Assembly: GCA_029961685.1 (NCBI GenBank)
Contig: JARWKL010000007.1
Location: 7,274,708 to 7,338,707, forward strand
Source of the DNA: Aristolochia californica
Lineage: Eukaryota; Streptophyta; Magnoliopsida; Piperales; Aristolochiaceae
Reading direction: 5' to 3'
DNA: 64,000 nt
The notes under the pieces are model-generated. The model made no database searches. It saw nothing but the letters and a program-made list of their open reading frames with translations, and was not told where the DNA came from. Positions 1-12,894 of this stretch are shown here, piece after piece. Position 1 is the stretch's first letter. Every line of letters starts with the position of its first letter. The translations under genes were made by a program, and so were the position numbers.

Positions 1-327
1 TGCAAATCTGCGTTGTTTAAGAGACAGAAAAGCTAGTTTATGTAGTTTAGTCTTTTTTCCATGGTTAAACTAGTCACAGAGATGAGTGATGAAGGGGCGT
101 GTTTTATCGTTCTTGATTTTTATGAGGGATGTGTATAGATAGCAATTGTCTTGGGTGTTGTTTGTTAATGGGCATGTGTAAGAATCTCTTATGATTATCA
201 TAACCTTGTCAACTGAAGGCACATTACTTTTTCCCTTTTCATAATCTTATGTATTTTCAACCATAGTTCTGGATTCCAATGTTACTTCAATTTGTTTGTC
301 CTAAGAGGTTGATGTTTTATGGTGTAG

Positions 328-3300
328 GCCTCATATTACATGTCTCATCAGTCGCAATCAATATCTCTTTTGGAGGAAACTGATAAGCAAATAAGAGAGA
401 GAACATGTGGTGAGCAACTAAAACGTTTGAAAGATGCACGAAATGCTTACAAAGAAGAGCTAATAGATTGTGTCAGGCAATGTGCTTGGTAAGTTTGCCC
501 AGTATGATTTCATATGTGATGGGTTACAATGAGTGGTAAATAGTCAAAACTTTCATTTTCTCATTCATCCATCTTTATTCACTTGAATAAAATTTTTATG
601 AGCAACCTGATTTCATTTATTTGCTCTAGTTTTTGGTGTTTGGGTTACTAGCCTTACATGCAAAATGTCCATTCTTTTGCATTGCATTTCTTTGGATGCA
701 GAAAGTTTGAGTAATTTTCATATTGTGGATTCTAACTGCCCCCTAGCACATTGAAGATAAACTATTGGGCTCTCTTAAAGTTTTGCATTTGAAATATTTC
801 TTTCCTTTTTTACATTGATTATGACAGTATTTCTCTTTTAGCATATCTTTCACTTATTGTCTAATGCAAACGAGTTTGTATGTTTTGTTTCAAGGAGAGT
901 CTGTCTTTAAATTTGCTGACTTATGATATTGTTTTGGTAATTATTTCTTCATTTAAGGGGATTTTATTACTGCCATTGCACTTAACATTTCCATATTTTT
1001 GTATACTTAGGTGGTGATTCTTGCAATTTAATGCTATGTGTTGCAGGTATCGTGTCACTTTGTTTTCTCGGTGGAAGCAAAGAGGAATGTATGCAGCTTG
1101 TATGTGGATAGTGCAATTGCTGCTGGTTCTTAGTGAACAAGATTCAATTTTTATTTATGTACCTGAGTTTTATCTTGAAGCACTGGTATGTTGTGTTACA
1201 ATGTTATATAATTTCTCAAGAGAAAATAAAGCTTGCTAAGAGTTGTATTGCATGTAATGTTTTTAATAGTCTTCTTATTCTATTGCAGGTTGATTGCTTC
1301 CATGCATTGCGTAGGAGTGATCCACCTTTTGTTTCTTCTACAATTTTTATCAAGCAAGGACTCTCTTCATTCGTATGTGTTTGCTTTGAAATAGTTGCTT
1401 TATTTTTTATTTTCTTCAATTGTCTGCTTGAGTTTATGCGCTCTAAATTTCACTAGAGATACACAAGGAAATACCTTAATGGTATTGGTGATGGATCCAT
1501 ACTGAAAGATAGTTATAGGAAATTTCAATGTGAAATATTAACTGTCTTGATGTTCCTTATTTTGGTAATGTCAACCAGGTTACCTTCATCATTACACACT
1601 TCAGTGATCCACGAATATCTAGTCCAGAGCTTAGGGATCTTCTTCTCCAATCCATTTCTGTCTTAGTTCATTACAAGGACTATTTGGTTGCTTTTGAAAG
1701 TAACAAAGCTGCCACTGAAAGAATGCCTAAAGCATTACTGTCAGCATTTGATAATCGATCCTGGATTGCTGTGACAAATATAATACTTCGGTTATGTAAA
1801 GGGTCTGGATTTGGTTCATCAAAGCATGGAGAGACATCAGCTTCAATAGTTTTTCAGGTAAAGCAACATCACTGATTCATAGGGCACTCAATTGTGTTGT
1901 GTTTTCTTCTTTGTTTGACAATCTTGATCTTACGAGCTCATTCTTTTTGGCTGCTTTGCTTCATGTAGGGCTTGTTACGAGAGGCTTGCATATGTGATGA
2001 AGAATTGTTCTCAACTTTCCTCAACCGTCTTTTCAACACCCTGAGCTGGACCATGACTGAGTTTTCTGTTTCTGTCAGAGAGATGCAAGAAAACTATCAG
2101 GTACTGCTCACATGCTGCAAAGCATCATGTTACTAGGGAGTAAAGATTATGTTGCTCCTTTTGGCTCCTAGATTGCTAAATATGAAAAACAGCTTACACC
2201 AATTAGTTTTTTTTTTTTTAATGGAAAAGTTTGAAACTTCTAATTTTATAATTCTTAAGCAAATGAAACTTTTGTGTTGTACCTTGTACAGGTGTTAGAT
2301 TTGCTACAGAGAAAGTGTACTGTCATATTTGATCTTTCATGCAATCTAGCTAGGGTGCTGGAGTTCTGCACTCGTGAGATCCCTCAAGCTTTTCTTTTGG
2401 GACCTATGATGAACCTTCAGAGGCTGATTGAGTTGGTTGTTTTCATTCTAAACCACATAATATCGGCTGCAGATGCTGAGTTTTTTGACATGTAAGTTAG
2501 ACATGATAATCCATGTGCTCTAATTGTTGTATTTACTGTTCTTAATTTTCATAAGTTAGAGCTGCAGTTTCTTAGTAAAACTGCTAATGCTTGAGTTGAT
2601 TGCCTACACTGGCAGGATCTCAGTTAGTCGGTTGCTAACTGCAACTTAGCCTTCAGAATCCATATACAATTAAATTCGCCTTGTTCTGCTATTGGAAACT
2701 AAAATTAATAATAGATGTCAAACAAATGGAGTCAATATTGATTCTCATGCTACTGAAGTTTAATCAGATCGTGCTTAGGCTTTTGTTAACGAACTGTTAG
2801 AAGTAGGCTTTCAAATTTCTGAATACATAATGTGGAATAGTGGAAAGTTAGCTAGTCCAAAAACCTTATAAGATGCTAGGCTTACTGTGTGAAGGGCTGG
2901 CGAGAAATGGTTTGTGAAGTTTCTCCTTGGGAAATTCTGTGTCTACTCTAGCAAAGTCCCACATGAAGGACCTTAACATAAAGAGGTATGGAGAGTCGTC
3001 GCCAACTTTCAAATAGCCTTCTTTAGTAGTTTCAATGCTAGATTGGATTGTCTAATTGCAAACCCCTTTGCCGTTACGTGTCTAGGCACTTTATATTCAG
3101 TTCTCTGATACAGGTATAAGCTACTTTAGGTTGCAGCCTCTGCTACAATATGTAAAATGCGGTTCTCTGATGCATGTATAAAGCTGCTTGACTTTAGGTT
3201 GCAGCCTCTGGTACAATATGTCTGTCTTATAGTGCATCTAGTGTTACACTCATACATTTATTTTCATTGCATATTACTTTGGCATATATGCAGGTTGGCT

Positions 3301-4107
3301 AGGAGACAGGGTCAATTCCCTGAAAAGATAAATAGAGCCCTGATCTTGTTGCCTCTGGTTGGGATTATTCTAAACTTAATGGATGCGAGTGATGGAATTC
3401 CTGAACAAGGGGAGCAGAATGACATTATTGGTGTTTTTGCATGTATGGATTGCCCTGCCACTGTTCAATGCGGATTTCAATACCTCTTAGACTTCAATTG
3501 GGTCAGCCTCTTCAACTTTTGATGTTATTTATTTTTGTTCTTTGTTTTGTAAAAAAAATTTGGAGTTGTTCAAAACTTTAAATAATAACATTTAGAAAAG
3601 TGAGGGTGAGGCTTCTTTCTGTCTCACTTTTCCGTTTGACATTTTTTTCTCTGTTCTTCCTACCAGAACTCCCAAAGTCTTATTCCTTCAAGTATCACTA
3701 GGTTTAATTTCTATTTTCCACCGCAGGGAGGTGTGTTGAAGGATGCATCTCATACGAGGCTGAACCAGCTGGAAAGATTTTGGGACCGTCTTAGAAGCAG
3801 AACAGATGCAGAGGCAAGGAGAGAGCACAGTGATGACTCTGCTGAGGAAGAATGCATCTGTTGCATCTGCTATGCTTGTGAGGTGGACGCTCGGTTTGAA
3901 CCTTGCCACCACACTTCATGCTTTGGTTGCATCACTCGGCATCTTTTAAACAGCCAGAGGTGCTTCTTTTGTAACGCCACCGTCCTTGAGGTGGCGAGAA
4001 TCGAAGAAACATACCATGGCAGCCCTGATAAACCATCAACAATAACGATTGACGCCTCGCTGAAAACAGAGGCTGTGGCCAGTTTGAGTCACCTGGAAGA
4101 CATGTGA
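328..4107 (+). CDS. RKP: RKP/KPC1-like RING E3 ubiquitin ligase, 3' part (nine exons)
   Basis: The product resembles RKP, the plant homologue of KPC1, a cytoplasmic E3 ligase that in Arabidopsis promotes degradation of KRP/ICK cyclin-kinase inhibitors. I read exons 328-488, 1047-1185, 1289-1372, 1579-1857, 1969-2100, 2292-2491, 3294-3501 and 3727-4107, and all junctions keep frame with GT-AG borders. The exon count may be eight or nine, depending on whether a small exon was missed in the 2492-3293 intron. The last exon carries a C3HC4 RING that starts CCICYACEVDARFEPCHHTS and ends with CFFC. The stop is TGA at 4105-4107. The 5' exons, including the expected SPRY domain, lie off the left edge. 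No stop or frameshift is seen, so the gene looks functional. Family assignment is from remembered similarity over the whole length, and I am confident of it. Confidence 0.9.
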
Positions 4108-4702
4108 TGGCTGCTACGTGGCGTTTACTTTATGGCTTTTATTCTTTACCTTATTATTCTCTGTACATAGGATTGTGTATGGTAGTCAGACATGGGGTCT
4201 TGGGAGGAATTTAGGAGTACGTAGAACAGAATTTTGTAGAAGAAGTCGAGGGATTCACTCTGTAAATATGAGTTGTAAATGAAAGAAAATATTCTGCTTT
4301 CGCTCAGATACTCTCATTCCCATAAATTTTTTTACTAACAACGCTTTCACTGAGCAGGTTTTATTTTTCTGAACTTTAATTTATCTATTCAGCTCCAGAA
4401 ATTCTAACGGTATGCTGTTAGCCATATCAGAAAAATTAATACTCTTATTGTGGAACTAGTTATTCGTAATCCAACCCGGTAGAGTTCTTTAGAAATTGTT
4501 TGAATATAATTCAGGAAGCTGTGTTTTCACCATTAAAAGTGAAAAGAAGAGAATTGAAAAGAAAAAACACTGCATCAGAAATTTCTTGCCCTCTGTCCAT
4601 GACCCCAAGTGGGTCCAAATCTAATTCGCCGTTATATCTGAACGAAATGGCTCCGGCCTTTTGCCTGCACGGATTTTTTCATCTCGCTCCTACGAAGAGG
4701 CG
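4108..4702 (+). other. RKP 3' UTR and short spacer to the next gene
   Basis: This is AT-rich 3' flank of the RKP-like gene. An AATGAAAGAAAAT stretch near 4278-4290 could serve as the poly(A) signal region. From about 4600 base composition rises in C and G, as expected for the 5' UTR of the following gene. No RNA gene or repeat is seen. Confidence 0.5.
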
Positions 4703-5706
4703 ATGTTCCCTGCGCTCAAATTGCGAGCTTCGCCATCTGTTTCTTCGAATAATCTCAGCATTTACAGTCGAGGGGGAAGAGGGACAGTTCGGCGCTCGTC
4801 GTTTTTTCCGTGTGTCCCGCCTCGTACTCCTGTTCCGTCCCTCTCCGTCTGTGCCTGCGAAGATGCATCTAAACCGGCCCTCGTGTCTTCCGTCGGAACG
4901 CCGCCTTCCCTCTCCCTGGCGAACTGGAACCTCAATCAGAAGCACATCATAATGTTGAACGTGATCGCCTGCACGGTAGAATGTTCTTAGCTTCGTCTGT
5001 TATTAGATTTGTTGCGTTTTTGTTTTCTTAGGCATGTTTCAGGCAAAATTCATGAGTGAGTACCTTTTGTGCTAGTTGTCAACTGTACGAAGTATGATTT
5101 TTTCTGTTTTCGCTTGCTGGTCCAGACATGAACTACAATTGTTTTGTTTTATCAGATTTTTTATTTATTTTGATCAGGAAGATTTTACTTTCAGAGAAAG
5201 GGCTTTGCATGCGAGAGACATTCTTATATTATCTTTCTTGTTGTTTATCATTTTTCTCTAGTTTATATTTCATTGTGAATTGTGGGCACTGGACTAGTTT
5301 AGATCCTCTACTTTGTATGCGAGTTAATTGTTGTAAAATTTGCTGCCGCATTATTGTCATTGTTATTTCTGTTGAGAATTGAGCTGATTAACGGTGATTC
5401 TTTTATAGACTGCAATTTCTGCAACATGGCTGTTTCTCTCTGCAATTCCTGCTCTTCTGGTATGTAATGTTGTAAAATTGTATTATTGCCGCAATTGGAA
5501 TTCAAATGAAGCAATTTCTTATACGAATTCATTTCTTTTTTCTGCTTTGTTTGAAATGGGTGAGGAAGGCTTTTAAAAGAGCTTCCGAGTCACTAGAAAA
5601 GCTCTTAGATGTGACAAGAGAAGAGCTTCCGGATACCATGGCCGCTGTGAGATTGTCCGGGATGGAAATCAGTGACCTAACCATGGAGCTCAGTGACTTG
5701 GGGTAT

Positions 5707-5737
<31 letters not shown>

Positions 5738-6137
5738 CTCAACCTTGTTATTGACTACCATTTTGCTATCATGCAGCCAGGAAATAACACAGGGTGTTAG
5801 AAGCTCAACTAGAGCGGTGCGCTTGGTGGAGGATCGGCTACAGCGTCTGACCAATATGGGTCCTACCCCTACTGGTAAACTTCCATTGTCATGGTTTCCA
5901 CTGGTTCTGTTAAGCTATTGCTATAGAGATTGAGAGGTGAGTTTTACTTGCATAGCTTTGTTGCAGAAGGAAACCAGTCAGAAAAGCAGGATGGAAGGAC
6001 CCGTGGTAGCTAAAAATGCAAGGAGATTAAGAGAGGGGATTGTGCATGGCCGGATGGTTTTCCAAGTTTTATTGAGCCTTACGAGGTTTTCCAAGTGGAC
6101 TAAGAACTTTTTGATCGCTCGTGGAAGGAAAATGTAA
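4703..6137 (+). CDS. Conserved plant membrane protein, probably plastid-targeted, five exons, 245 aa
   Basis: I read exons 4703-4975, 5409-5459, 5569-5702, 5777-5874 and 5956-6137; they sum to 738 nt, an exact 246 codons with stop. The first ~75 residues are Ser/Arg/Pro-rich and low in acids, like a chloroplast transit peptide. A single hydrophobic segment follows across exons 1-3 (ISATWLFLSAIPALL). Next comes a highly conserved soluble part containing LPDTMAAVRLSGMEISDLTM and LGQEITQGVRSSTRAVRL, then a basic C-terminus. I recognise this as a conserved land-plant family of unknown function, reminiscent of DUF948-type proteins, but I cannot give a symbol. The start at 4703 is chosen for its transit-like N-terminus; an in-frame ATG lies at 4661. 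The final TAA overlaps a splice-donor-like GTAAGT (6134 on), so a short extra exon is possible. Confidence 0.75.
5707..5733 (+). repeat. (TC)n microsatellite in intron 3
   Basis: About 13 TC units lie directly after the donor site of the 5702/5703 exon border. They form an unusually long pyrimidine run at the 5' side of a 74-nt intron. Confidence 0.95.
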
Positions 6138-8480
6138 GTCAGGGTAAGCAGCTTTAACTTTAATACCAATTCAAAAAATTATGTTCTCAAATTGCTGTGT
6201 GTTTGACTTGGAATTTTGCAGAGGTTTGTATGTCTTCATGTCTAAAAGGATGTTTCTTGCTAAATCTGTAATCACATGGAATATGGATTTGAATGAATGT
6301 GAGAGGTCTTCTATTGTTTTTGTTCTCACCTAAGTTGTTGTGTTACCCGATACTATTCATTGAACTTTCCTGTGTTTGCACTGAAACAAAAAAAAAAAAA
6401 AAAACTTCAATGTGCTGTCATGTTTGAATACAGAGGCTCTGCTTCCTGTTTAGGGCTAAAAAGTGATACAAAAATTGTGTTGCAAAATTAGTGTACATCC
6501 TGTTTCTATCTTGCTTGCAATTGATATGTAGAATTTTGGAAGTTCATTTAAGTAATACGAAACATTTCCATTTTCCATTAAAACTTGAGGGAGAAAAGAA
6601 AAAAATGATAGAATTTAGGAATAATCTATTATTATTAATATTTTTCTCTCACAAAATGATTGAATTTGGGGAGAAAAGAAAAGAAATAGAAACTAGAGAG
6701 AAAATCCTAATCATCAAAATTTTAAAATATTACTAATTTTCTTTTCCTTTTCATTTTCCACACGTATCCAAATAAGAGAAACTATATTTCTCTTCCATTT
6801 TCTCTCTCATTTTCCATGGGCATCCAAACGAGAGAAAAGAAACCTCTTTTCTTTTATTTTCTTTTCTCTCCACTTTTTGAGTTCCAAACATAGCCTTAAA
6901 GTCATCCATTATGCTGTTTGATATTAAATATACATATTCGCAAATGGTGTTTATTTTAAAACAAACAAGAATGAAACAAGCTGGCCAAAAACCAAGATAT
7001 AAAGAATAACATCTTCTTTTTAAAGGTATTTTTTCTAATATAAATCATGACTTGAACTTAATCTCATTTCCAGTTAGGCTTCTTGAAGTTCCATATAAAA
7101 AAAAAACAATTCCTTTACAAACAAGAGTTAGTTCTATATATATAAAAATGATTCACTGCCGCATCCAAGTAAGTTAATGAACATCAACATTAGCATAAAG
7201 CCGAGCTTGCAAGCATGATTGGTTAAAATAGCTTAGAAGGAAACATTTTCCAAGGTTTTTCTAAAACCTTGTTGAGTTCCTGCTGAAGGATCAATTCATA
7301 TTTGTCCACTTTGGATGCTCTTGTAAGCTTGTAGAGGGAGATGAAGGACACAGTTAAACAGATGAGAAAGGGATTCAGTAAAATAAAATTATGAAATCTT
7401 AGGAAGAGTTTCCATTAGATTTTAAGAGTTGCATTGAAATTCTTGAATGGCTTCAATAATAAAGTCGTGTAAAATGTCCATGTTCCGTACATAGCTATGC
7501 ATCAAATTCCGAAATTTTAAACATTGGACTGCAGGTGAAATTTTGTTTAAGAAAAAAGATACATTGAATCGAATGTATTTTGTGGTGGAAACATTCTTGC
7601 TCAAATGCCTTCATTTGTTGTCCCTGGTCATGCTATCCTGGTTCAAACTAGTAGGATAAAAAGAAGAACACTAATTTTGTTTCTGTCGAAACTGAATATG
7701 AGATTCTAGGGTCTTCTGGCCCTCTATTTGATTGCTTACGAGATTCATGCTCTGAGATTTGCTGATTGCCATCTCATGCCTCTCAGAAAATCTCAGGCGT
7801 CTTTTGAGAACGAACTGGAAGATTAGTAGTTCCATAAATATATGAATGACTAGTCTCATGAGGGTACTGCAGTGTGCTAGTGAATGAGGCCTTTTCCTGA
7901 AGTGTCTTGATTTTACAACAAATCCTTACTCTAGTTGCTCATTGCTCATGCTCATGCTCATGAGTGAGGTGTTTTGGTCAGACCTGGTAATATGAATAAA
8001 TAACTTTATCATTTAACATCATTCCCTATCACTAATAAAATTTTAACACAATCCTTCAAACTTTAAAACGTTTGAAGAGAAAGGAAATAAGATATTTCAC
8101 ATATACTGTTGCAGATTATTAACCAAATGCAATATCTCCTCAACGAGATAGTCCTGGTTCACTCACCGAGTCAACATCTTCTTCATGATCTGACTCGTGG
8201 TTATGGTCATCGTTTACATGATTGTGAACAATAGATCATATTAAAACTGATTTTGCTTGTATTACAAATGAAATGGCAAATCAACTTTCAGTATCTTGAT
8301 TTGTTACTTGAATTTCTTGTGTTCACTAAGGGTGAGATGTGTTATAAGTGGAATGAATCTTATTTATACTCTCATTTCATACATTTCTTGACATGAATGA
8401 AAAGGCTCATTCGTGTGTAAAGATGGATTCACATTAATTTGGTCCTAATCACATTATTGTGTGATTGGTGGGAGAGATAG
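6138..8480. other. Intergenic, no gene seen
   Basis: This is AT-rich DNA with a poly(A) run near 6388-6404 and purine/pyrimidine-rich stretches at 6590-6880. In the latter, GAGAGAAAAGAAA and its complement recur, so part could fold. No coding region longer than about 80 residues is convincing, and I see no tRNA. Confidence 0.5.
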
Positions 8481-8485
8481 TCTAT

Positions 8486-8635
8486 TATTCCACAGAGATT
8501 AGTACAAACTATTCCATGGGGACCATGAATGAGCCCTGTGATTGATGGGAACTAGTCTAATATTCCACAGAGATTAGTACAATCTATTCCATGGGGACCA
8601 TGAATGAGCCCTGTGATTGATGGGAACTAATCCAT
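8486..8635 (+). repeat. 75-bp tandem duplication, two copies
   Basis: Positions 8486-8560 and 8561-8635 are near identical, both starting TATTCCACAGAGATTAGTAC. The few differences suggest a fairly recent local duplication. Confidence 0.9.
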
Positions 8636-9299
8636 ATGTATCAGTAGATTCTACTCCCAACAATGGTGAAATATGAAAGTGGATGAGCGAAGGCTATAGC
8701 AAAACAGATGCAACAGAAAGTGTGGAGTTTAGTATCTTTCTCAACTCTTCTGTCATGTTTCTTCCCTCTCTGAGAGAGTGAAGGCCATAGGTATGTTCCC
8801 CTCTCTTCAAAAAGAGAATGAGAGGGAGGCAAGGGCTGCTTGGATGGCCTGGTGAACCCCTCTGGAGCGCATTACTCTGAAGATTAGAATGACAGAACTT
8901 GGGGAGAAGAGAGTGACCAAGGTGAAGGAATTGTGGTAGATGGCTAAGGACTAAAGAAGACAATTGTGACGAAAATCGAAGGTGGGAAGACTATTAAGAT
9001 TTGTTCATGTGAGGAGGAGCCACTTGAGTGATTCTCTTCTAATTGATTTATGAGAACTGAGAAGCAGAATTGAGCACAGTTGAGGCCTTCTCATGAGAAA
9101 TAGAAATTAAAGAGAATTTTTAATAAATATTAAAAATTATTAGAGAGAAAATAAAAGTATACTGATAAGAATTTAATGTTTATAGATATTCTAATTCTTA
9201 GGTTTGTATATAGCTTTAATCATTAATTTTTTTTAAAATATTAAAATTTATTTTAATATAAAATTTAAAAGTATCCTTGATTGATTTGAAGAGTTTCCA
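8636..9299. other. Intergenic, nothing recognised
   Basis: Mixed-composition DNA, becoming very AT-rich after 9115. The minus-strand open frames at 8640-8963 have no recognisable motif. Confidence 0.4.
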
Positions 9300-10400
9300 C
9301 TTGAGCTAGTTGATCAACCTTTCCACTTTTCCACTAGCTTCAACAACTTGTTAGTGAAATTAATATCTTTATCTTGACCTCTACCTCTACTATCTCTACC
9401 TCGATCACCACCTCTACTACTTCCACAATTTCTAATCATTGGACTCGATCACACTCCGTTGCCTCCACTATTATCGAACAATTTAGATTCGATTTCATAT
9501 GCTTTTGACAGATTATTCTCTTGAGAATAAGTTGTTTTCAATACCTTCCAAATTTCTTAGCAGTGACACAAATGGTAATTTGATTCTGAATTAGAATCCT
9601 ATTTATCAGGCCTCTCATCCACTATAATGTTATCTCTTTTCCATGTTTTAGAAGCAGTACTAGGCTGAAAACATAATCAAGAAAAATCTTCACTGCTTTA
9701 GACTTGGTGCATGCAATGAACTTGTAATAATTGTTAGGAATTAGACGTCTTAATTCAATACTAACGAGAGAAATAATAATCGTAGAAAAAAAATAATCAA
9801 ACACAAAAAATATAAGATTTATATAGGTTCGCCTCAAGGTGAGATTATGTCGTGTTGTTTGCCGTTGCAATAACTCACTATAATGATAAAGTAGTTTGTA
9901 AGAGAAATAACCTTTCTTTTCCGTAATACAAGATCCTAGATGATAACTCTAATAGCGGTGCCCCCAAATATAAAAAGAAAACTAGGGTAACTGTGATACA
10001 AGTGTGAAATCCCTAAACTGCTTTTAATGAGACAACAATAAATACAAGGTCGATCTGTGTACTGACTCAAAGTAAGGCGTTAATTAGGTTCCACAACTTA
10101 ATAGTAACCACATCAGCCGAACTAGACAAAGGCATCATAGAATGATCGATCAATCTCCTATCATTGATTGATTAATCAAAGGGGGAATGATTGATCAATG
10201 TCTATAAAATGCTTGATCAACCACCAAAAACATCTTGTCTGATTGGTCAACACCAAAAATACACTCTGGATGATTGATTGGTCACTGATCTCTCATTGAT
10301 CAATCTTCATAAACCTGAAATCTGATTTCTCTCCCAAAGTACATATTTAGGGTTCCAGTAGGAGAATGAAGAATGCAAAATCTCTGATCAAAATCGCTTT
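9300..10400 (-). mobile_element. Decayed LTR retroelement fragment (LTR plus gag-like remnant)
   Basis: On the minus strand 9300-9540 reads as an Arg/Gly/Asp-rich tract (GGDRGRDSRGRGQDKD) typical of the region before the zinc knuckle in Ty1/copia gag. A TGTTAGGAATTAG start at about 9733 and the AT-rich, promoter-like 9734-10340 segment with repeated TTGATCAAT motifs look like an LTR. GCTTTGATATCA near 10397 resembles a primer-binding site in antisense. No second LTR or pol is present, so this is a relic and its boundaries are approximate. Confidence 0.4.
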
Positions 10401-10620
10401 GATATCACGTAGAATTTAATGAATGTGAAGTACCGTGAGTTCTGCACGTTTCCTTCAAGATTCGTCCGATTTCTCCGCCCTCTCTTCCCTTGTTCTACTA
10501 TAATTTTTCTTCTATTTCCAAACTTTCTGGTTGGGCCACTGTTGATGCCCCTGCTTTAATTCTCTTCCGTCTTCTTAAAAGAATCTCATGTCTCGTGGCT
10601 AAATTTAGCTTTATGACCTC

Positions 10621-10651
10621 CTAAAAAAAAAAAAAAAAAAAAAAAAAAACC
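10621..10651 (+). repeat. Poly(A) tract
   Basis: A run of about 27 A follows CCT. It could be a retroposed tail, but no paired source element was recognised. Confidence 0.8.
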
Positions 10652-10814
10652 AAGCAAAAATAATTACAAAGCTTGACATGGTGTCGCACTTGCAAACTTT
10701 TTTTTTTTTCTGGCTTCTACAACACCGAAGACTTGATAAAATCAGCATTACGGACTCGATTGACGTAGTTGAGGAACAAAGAAATTAACTCGTATCTGCT
10801 TCTGCTTGTGTCCG

Positions 10815-11250
10815 TTACCGGTGTTTGTCCCTATCATCTGGTTTAACTGGGGGACGAGTTGGTGTTCTTCTAACATTCGTCGACAGCAGCCTGGGTGCAA
10901 TCTCCTGTACAAAGCGACCAAATCAGATGATTCAAAGATCAGGCAAACACAGTTCTCACATAATCAAAATCAGAGAGAAGATTCACCAGAGGTGTTAATT
11001 TGTTGATGAAAACGCTAAAAATGAACCCAAAACGAGTGATTATCAACAGTCAACAGAAGTATAGAGTACTCCAGTTCTGGGTAGAAAAGTAAACATTTGG
11101 GATCCAGAATTGAAAACAAAAAGCACCAGAAGCGAAGTCATTGCACCTCGAAGAAAGGAGGAGAGACAAGAAATTGCGGTTGCAGGGGTGGCTGCTGCGT
11201 TTGGAGAGACAACCATTGCTAAAGAAGCTGCTCTCTTGGAGGTCACTCAC
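10815..11250 (-). pseudogene. PROPEP-like copy A, degenerate
   Basis: The putative exon 2 (10815-10904) follows a TTTGTACAG acceptor. It begins EIAPRLLSTNVRRTPTRPP, which aligns with DIAPMLLTTRSKTPPRRK of the intact copy at 28.3 kb. It lacks the SGxGGxxN Pep terminus and stops after KPDDRDKHR. The corresponding exon 1 zone (about 11110-11250) shares flanking sequence with the 28.7-kb copy (AAAGTAAAC; GAAGAAAGGAG). The block encoding the conserved CLGF box and the donor site is missing. I infer a dead or strongly diverged member of the local elicitor-peptide precursor family. Confidence 0.55.
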
Positions 11251-11715
11251 TACTGGCCTGCTGCTGCTTCGGAAGAGCTTGTCAATGTCTGCACAATATG
11301 GTCTGTGGTGTCATTTTTATGGAACTTCTTTCATAAGTCTAATGGATTTGCTCGCTCTACAAAATTCTTAAATTATACTTAGCTAAGGGTGAGTTATGAA
11401 CTATTAATCATTTTTTTTTATCAAGAACTAGGTTATCCACAGTCACAATATTTAAAAATTGTGAATAAGTTAAAAGTAGTAAAATAATTTTACGTGTACT
11501 ATAAATGAAATGCACCTTTCAGTGTCTTGAATTTTTTAATTTTGAAGTTTTCTTGATAACTGAGGATCCACTACCGAGTTTCTAAAACTAGGTGAAAGTC
11601 TTGCAAAAACTAAAACCGAGTTTTATCGAAGTTCTGTATTTTTTCTCCTTTCAGAGATGCGTCTAGTGACTAAAAGTGATTAAGAACTGAGTTGAATGTA
11701 TCTTGGTGCATGTAT
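11251..11715. other. Intergenic, no gene seen
   Basis: AT-rich flank upstream of PROPEP copy A. The first ~100 bp resembles the 5' flanks of the other copies (GCTGCTCTC, then ACTGG/CTGCTGCTTC), so the duplicated unit extends into it. Confidence 0.4.
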
Positions 11716-12303
11716 TATAGAATAATCAGTAGGAAGAAAATATTTTCACCATGTTTTACAAATTATATGATAAGAGTTATCACTGAGATTACGATCCGTT
11801 ATCTCTGCCATACAAGATAAAAATTATCTTTGAGATTATGGATAAGTATTATCCGTTATCTCTATCATGTCCTGTAAGACGGAGTTTCGAGAGGAGAGTC
11901 CAATCTTGGTCTTCAAGAGGATGAAGAGTGTTTCACGGAAGTGGTTTGATGAGGACATCTACTAATTGATAAGCAGAGGAGACGTGAGTAACCCAAAGAG
12001 CACGACTCTGAACTTGTTTCATGCGAGAGAGAATTTTCAGTGGGGGTTCCAGAGAGGAGCGACGCTATGTCAGCCGGTCTTTAGTGACAGGAAGAGGAAT
12101 TGCTTAGAGATATCGATCGCTCTGATTCTATATAAAATAATCAAGAAGAAAATATTTTCACCGTGTTTTACATTCATGAAGATAAATATTTATAGTTTAC
12201 AGATAGATAAGATTACATGATAAGAGTTATCACTGATATTATGGATCCATTATCTCTATCATATAAGATAAAAAATTATTACTTATCTGTTATCTCTATC
12301 ATG
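11716..12303 (-). mobile_element. Internally deleted Ty1/copia derivative
   Basis: Two direct repeats of about 160 bp (11716-11873 and 12131-12303) both contain GAAGAAAATATTTTCACC and ATCTCTATCATGT, and behave as LTRs. The DNA between, read on the minus strand, gives SRALWVTHVSSAYQLVDVLI followed by KPLP. That is the C-terminal end of copia RNase H. GCTCTGATTCTAT next to the right repeat is a decayed primer-binding site. Gag to most of RNase H is therefore gone. LTR ends are approximate, and no clear target duplication was found. Confidence 0.6.
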
Positions 12304-12894
12304 TATGTTCCAGAGGATTTATTTCTACGCCCAAAAATCTGTTCTTAGTCTGGAAGAGAGTAGTGAACCCTTTTTCAAGCTTTTGTTTGTAACTTGAGAG
12401 ATATGGCCTGAACTAAGCTCACAAAATTCTTCATCACTGACCACTTCTAACGTTTGAGAAAGAAAGAAGAAGGTAGTGGTCTATCTTTCCAACCTCAAAA
12501 GGTGATGGCGATCTCTCATCACAGGCACATGCGCTTTAACCAAGACAGACTAAAGAGACGTAATCTGTCCTACTCCAACACCTCAAGCAGAAATGTATTA
12601 TTGAGTTGTAAAGGCATGGCCTTGAAATCTCAATAATTCCAGGAGCGTGACTTCGAACGAAATTGTGTAGGGACCAGGTCTGCTTGAATGCGATTCAATA
12701 GCTTAATTCGGTCTGTCTGGTAACAGTGAGTTACACACTTAATTAGCCTATTAATCTTAAAGATAAAAAGAGCCACAGCCTGCCATTGAAAAACAAAAAA
12801 GCTATCTGACCCTATAGCAACAAGAAAGTGAACCTCTTCCATCACACAAGAGGAACCTATTGCCATTGTTTGCACTTGCTTGGATATGTTCAAC
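12304..12894. other. Intergenic, no gene seen
   Basis: No conserved coding region, RNA gene or terminal repeat was recognised here. Confidence 0.4.
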
